A program made the position numbers and the translations under genes. Shown here one piece after another: positions 5,682-7,733 of a DNA stretch of 7,733 bases (position 1 is the first letter of the stretch; the number at the start of each line of letters is the position of its first letter). The stretch spans positions 798 through 8,530 of the forward strand of contig PLSZ01000579.1 in assembly GCA_003164305.1 (NCBI GenBank), given 5' to 3'. Under the pieces are notes generated by a model. It worked only from the letters and a program-made list of their open reading frames with translations. It was not told where the DNA came from and ran no database searches. This DNA is from Acetobacteraceae bacterium. GTDB taxonomy: Bacteria > Pseudomonadota > Alphaproteobacteria > Acetobacterales > Acetobacteraceae.

Positions 5682-6575
5682 TTATTCCGGCTTCGGCAGA
5701 CCAATCCCGGTCAACTGTTCCCAGAACCGTATAACGAACGCATCGTCACGCGCACCATGGCCGGCGGCCGCTGCCGCCAGGAACAATTGATGCGCGGCGG
5801 AGGCCATCGGCAGCGGAAACGTCAGCGCGCGGGCCTGGTCCAGCACGATGCCAAGGTCCTTGACGAAGATATTCACCGACGACAGCGGCGTGTCATCGCC
5901 CGCCAGGATATGCGGCACGCGGTTCTGGAACATCCACGACGACCCCGCGGACGTGCTGATCACGTCAAACAACGTCTGCGGATCAGCACCGGCGCGAATG
6001 CCGAGCGCCATCGCCTCGGCCGCGGTGGCGATGTGCACCCCGGCCAGCAACTGGTTGACCATCTTCACCGTGCTGCCGACACCCACGGCATCGCCGAGCC
6101 GCCACACCTTGCTGGCGATCGCATCGAGCATCGGCTGGGCCTTGGCAAACGCCAGCTCGGAACCGGATGCCATCACCGTCATCGTGCCGCCGCGCGCGCC
6201 GACCGCACCGCCGGAAACCGGGGCATCCAGCATCAGCAGGCCGGCTTCGGTGAGCCTGGCATCCAGCGCGCGGGCCGCTTCCGGCGCCACCGTCGTGCAG
6301 CACAGCACCACAGCACCGGGGGTGAGGCGGGCAAGGCAGCCGGCTTGCCCGAACAGCACGTCATTCGCCTGGGCGGCGTTGACGACGAACACCACGACGG
6401 CTTCGAGCCCATCCGGAAGGTCCGCGGCCGAGCCCACCGCGGTGCCGCCGGCAGCGACAAGCTCGGCGCGTCCGGCTTCGCGCAGCTCGCACCCGGACAC
6501 CTCGTGGCCAGCGCGCACCAGATTGAGCGCAGCGCCCATGCCCATTGAACCAAGACCGATCACGCCGACGCGCAT
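5682..6575 (-). CDS. ltnD: L-threonate dehydrogenase-like beta-hydroxyacid dehydrogenase
   Basis: This is a 297-residue member of the 3-hydroxyisobutyrate/6-phosphogluconate dehydrogenase-like superfamily. It has a Rossmann motif GLGSMG (7-12), an acidic Glu30 at the end of the second strand (suggesting NAD+ over NADP+), the substrate motif DAPVSGG (117-123), the catalytic Lys171 in GSTVKMVNQ with Asn174, and FVKDLG (237-242). The C-terminal half, with 'VISTSAGSSWMFQNRVPHIL', 'FVKDLGIVLD' and a final TGIGLP, matches the LtnD/YgbJ branch. That enzyme oxidises C2 of L-threonate to 2-oxo-tetronate. A tartronate semialdehyde reductase or hydroxyisobutyrate dehydrogenase is less likely. The start at 6575 is preferred because GAGGGGGA lies 5 bases upstream and the Rossmann strand begins at once. 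A longer form from 6626 would add 17 unconserved residues. The usual partners (OtnK-type kinase, OtnC-type aldolase, OtnI-type isomerase) are not in view. It is followed 64 bases later by the importer genes. Confidence 0.85.
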   Translation of the reverse strand: MRVGVIGLGSMGMGAALNLVRAGHEVSGCELREAGRAELVAAGGTAVGSAADLPDGLEAVVVFVVNAAQANDVLFGQAGCLARLTPGAVVLCCTTVAPEAARALDARLTEAGLLMLDAPVSGGAVGARGGTMTVMASGSELAFAKAQPMLDAIASKVWRLGDAVGVGSTVKMVNQLLAGVHIATAAEAMALGIRAGADPQTLFDVISTSAGSSWMFQNRVPHILAGDDTPLSSVNIFVKDLGIVLDQARALTFPLPMASAAHQLFLAAAAAGHGARDDAFVIRFWEQLTGIGLPKPE

Positions 6576-6603
6576 GGTGTTCCCCCTCGCTCCAGCACGG
6601 CTA

Positions 6604-6648
6604 ACCCGCGCGTTGATCTTCGCCATAGCGCGGAAATCTTGCGCGGGT
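6604..6648. repeat. Short inverted repeat in the divergent ltnD-cheZ intergenic region
   Basis: ACCCGCGC (6604-6611) and GCGCGGGT (6641-6648) are perfect inverted copies separated by 29 bases, in the 149-base gap between the divergent genes. It could be a regulator site or a weak stem. GC-rich arms of this length also occur by chance, and no promoter could be assigned with confidence in this gap. Confidence 0.3.
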
Positions 6649-6724
6649 AAGCGCCAGTTCTTCAGTCGAAATTAAGCAGATCGCGCTTGAATGAGGGAGA
6701 GCACAGGGCCCAGGCCGGAACCTG

Positions 6725-7363
6725 ATGAACAATGTGGCGAGGAAAATGACGCATCAGGCGCTGGACGACCGGATGATCGCCTGCTTGCGCCACGCGCTGC
6801 GTGAGGAAATCGGCGAACCGCTGGCGGAACTGCGCCGCTTCGTCGATCGCCGGATCGCCGAGCTCAGCACCGAAATTCACGCAACCGTTCAGTTGGTGGA
6901 TTTCAGTGAGGAAAACCTGTCACGCCAGCTCGCCAGCATTCACGAGCAGATCGCAACCGTCGTCTCCGCTCCCACCCAGGCCGCGCGCAACAGCGGGGTG
7001 GAGCTAGAAGCGGTGGTGCAGGCCACCGAGGAGGCCGCCAACCGCATCATGGAAGCCGCCGAAGCAATCGACGACTGGGTCAACCAGGAGCAGCCGAGTA
7101 CTGCCGGACGGATTGTGGTGAATGAAAAGGTCGCCGCAATCTTCGAGGCCTGCAGCTTCCAGGACCTCACCAGCCAACGCATCCGCCGCGCCATCGAGCA
7201 TCTGCAGAACGTGGAGAGCATGCTCGGCAAGCTGATCCCGCCCGGCACCGTCGCGCATGATGGGCCGGAGACGGTGCTGCGGGCGGGGATTCACGTGGTG
7301 GCCGATCACACCGAGAGCCCGGACATGGGGCAGGCGGCGATTGATGCGCTGTTGGATTTTTAG
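6725..7363 (+). CDS. cheZ: CheZ-type chemotaxis phosphatase
   Basis: This 212-residue, almost wholly helical protein has the CheZ active-site motif: ACSFQDLTSQRI at 142-153, where Asp147 and Gln151 correspond to the Asp143 and Gln147 of E. coli CheZ that hydrolyse phospho-CheY. The last residues, GQAAIDALLDF (202-212), match the C-terminal amphipathic tail with which CheZ grips CheY. The long helices at about 15-80 and 92-120 fit the four-helix-bundle dimer. The tail is joined by a Pro/Gly-rich linker (172-200), as in the family. It would act in the cytoplasm or at receptor clusters to switch off the flagellar signal. The start at 6725 is tentative: Met8 (6746) follows GAGGAAA, but only 2-3 bases away. 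No other chemotaxis gene is in the window. It converges on the decarboxylase gene 26 bases downstream. Confidence 0.82.
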   Translation: MNNVARKMTHQALDDRMIACLRHALREEIGEPLAELRRFVDRRIAELSTEIHATVQLVDFSEENLSRQLASIHEQIATVVSAPTQAARNSGVELEAVVQATEEAANRIMEAAEAIDDWVNQEQPSTAGRIVVNEKVAAIFEACSFQDLTSQRIRRAIEHLQNVESMLGKLIPPGTVAHDGPETVLRAGIHVVADHTESPDMGQAAIDALLDF

Positions 7364-7392
7364 CCGTAGGGCGGCTGCAATCCGCCCAGCTA
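7361..7392. terminator. Potential bidirectional hairpin between cheZ and the decarboxylase gene
   Basis: GGGCGG (7369-7374) pairs with CCGCCC (7382-7387) across a 7-base loop. Outside it, TAGC (7361-7364) can pair with GCTA (7389-7392), with an unequal bulge between the two stems. The stop codons of both convergent genes form the outer arms. No T-run follows on either strand, so any termination would be weak or Rho-assisted. Confidence 0.4.
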
Positions 7393-7733
7393 GATGTAGT
7401 GCTCCGCCAATGGCGCGAATCCGTTGAAGCGCTGGCTGGCGTATGTCGTCACGTACGCGCCGGTGGACAGCAGCGACACCCGATCCCCGCACGCCAGTGC
7501 CAGCGGCAGCCGGTAGTTGGATTTCTCGTACATGATATCGGCGCCGTCGCACGTCGGCCCCGCGATCGCCACCGGGCCGGTAGCACCGCCGTCGTGTTCG
7601 GTGGCGATGCGATACTTGATCGCCTCGCCCTCGGTTTCAGCCAGGCCCCCGAAGCGGCCGATGTCCAGATAGACCCAGCGCACCGGATCGGTGCCGCCCT
7701 GCGGCAGACCGCGACGGCTGACCAGCACCACTT
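7390..7733 (-). CDS. PLP-dependent ornithine/diaminopimelate-type decarboxylase (type III fold), C-terminal part
   Basis: Only the last ~114 residues are present. The gene starts beyond the right edge. The visible part is the C-terminal beta-barrel of the alanine-racemase-fold decarboxylases: 'VYLDIGRFGGL', then GPTCDGADIMYE with the catalytic Cys and Asp, 'LPLALACGDRVSLLSTGAYVTTY' with the PLP-phosphate Tyr, and a final FNGFAPLAEHYI. The barrel ending, with TCDGAD and the FNGF close, fits the ornithine decarboxylase branch (ornithine to putrescine, sometimes also lysine to cadaverine) better than LysA. It is cytosolic and dimeric, with the active site shared between subunits. The N-terminal PLP-lysine barrel cannot be checked here. 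It stops 26 bases from the convergent cheZ stop. Confidence 0.88.
   Translation of the reverse strand, partial: VVLVSRRGLPQGGTDPVRWVYLDIGRFGGLAETEGEAIKYRIATEHDGGATGPVAIAGPTCDGADIMYEKSNYRLPLALACGDRVSLLSTGAYVTTYASQRFNGFAPLAEHYI

Noticed and set aside
5652..6548. 298-codon plus-strand open frame opposite ltnD
   Set aside because: It is Arg/His-rich without family features, and it lies wholly opposite a well-conserved dehydrogenase.

Overview
The window looks like chromosomal DNA from a GC-rich alphaproteobacterium, most likely Acetobacteraceae or a relative in the Rhodospirillales. This is an inference from the GC-rich coding sequence and from the Hint-domain protein, whose N-terminus and CFLAGTRI...SPDHAV...HDVILAEG core match a family that is abundant in that group. 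No rRNA, tRNA, CRISPR array or complete insertion sequence was found.

Left part (1-1134). On the minus strand lies a degraded Phd/YefM-type antitoxin fragment running off the left edge. A small exported protein of unknown function is encoded directly upstream of it. These are followed by about 450 bases without a convincing gene, which hold a plausible promoter for the small protein and a very strong inverted repeat at 866-908.

Centre (1135-2955). A 606-residue plus-strand protein has about 380 residues of glycine/serine/threonine-rich repeats of the right-handed beta-helix, adhesin-like sort. These are followed by a Hint (hedgehog/intein) domain starting at Cys388. It is the most unusual gene in the window.

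Right centre (3130-6575). Four minus-strand genes are read in the order L-threonate dehydrogenase-like enzyme (ltnD), Tat-type periplasmic binding protein, permease, ATPase. The last three form a complete SsuABC/TauABC-type importer with tight or overlapping junctions. The dehydrogenase is 64 bases upstream, so one transcript is likely. The parsimonious reading is uptake of a small organic anion coupled to its oxidation, but the substrate cannot be read from the sequence.

Right end (6725-7733). A CheZ-type chemotaxis phosphatase gene is on the plus strand, divergent from ltnD. It converges on the 3' end of a PLP-dependent ornithine/diaminopimelate-type decarboxylase that runs off the right edge. 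The two stop codons are 26 bases apart and sit in the two arms of one potential hairpin.

Most of the window is ordinary metabolism and transport. The points worth a second look are the Hint/beta-helix protein, the hairpin at 866-908, the broken antitoxin, the pairing of ltnD with an SsuABC-type importer, and the CheZ gene lying apart from any other chemotaxis gene.
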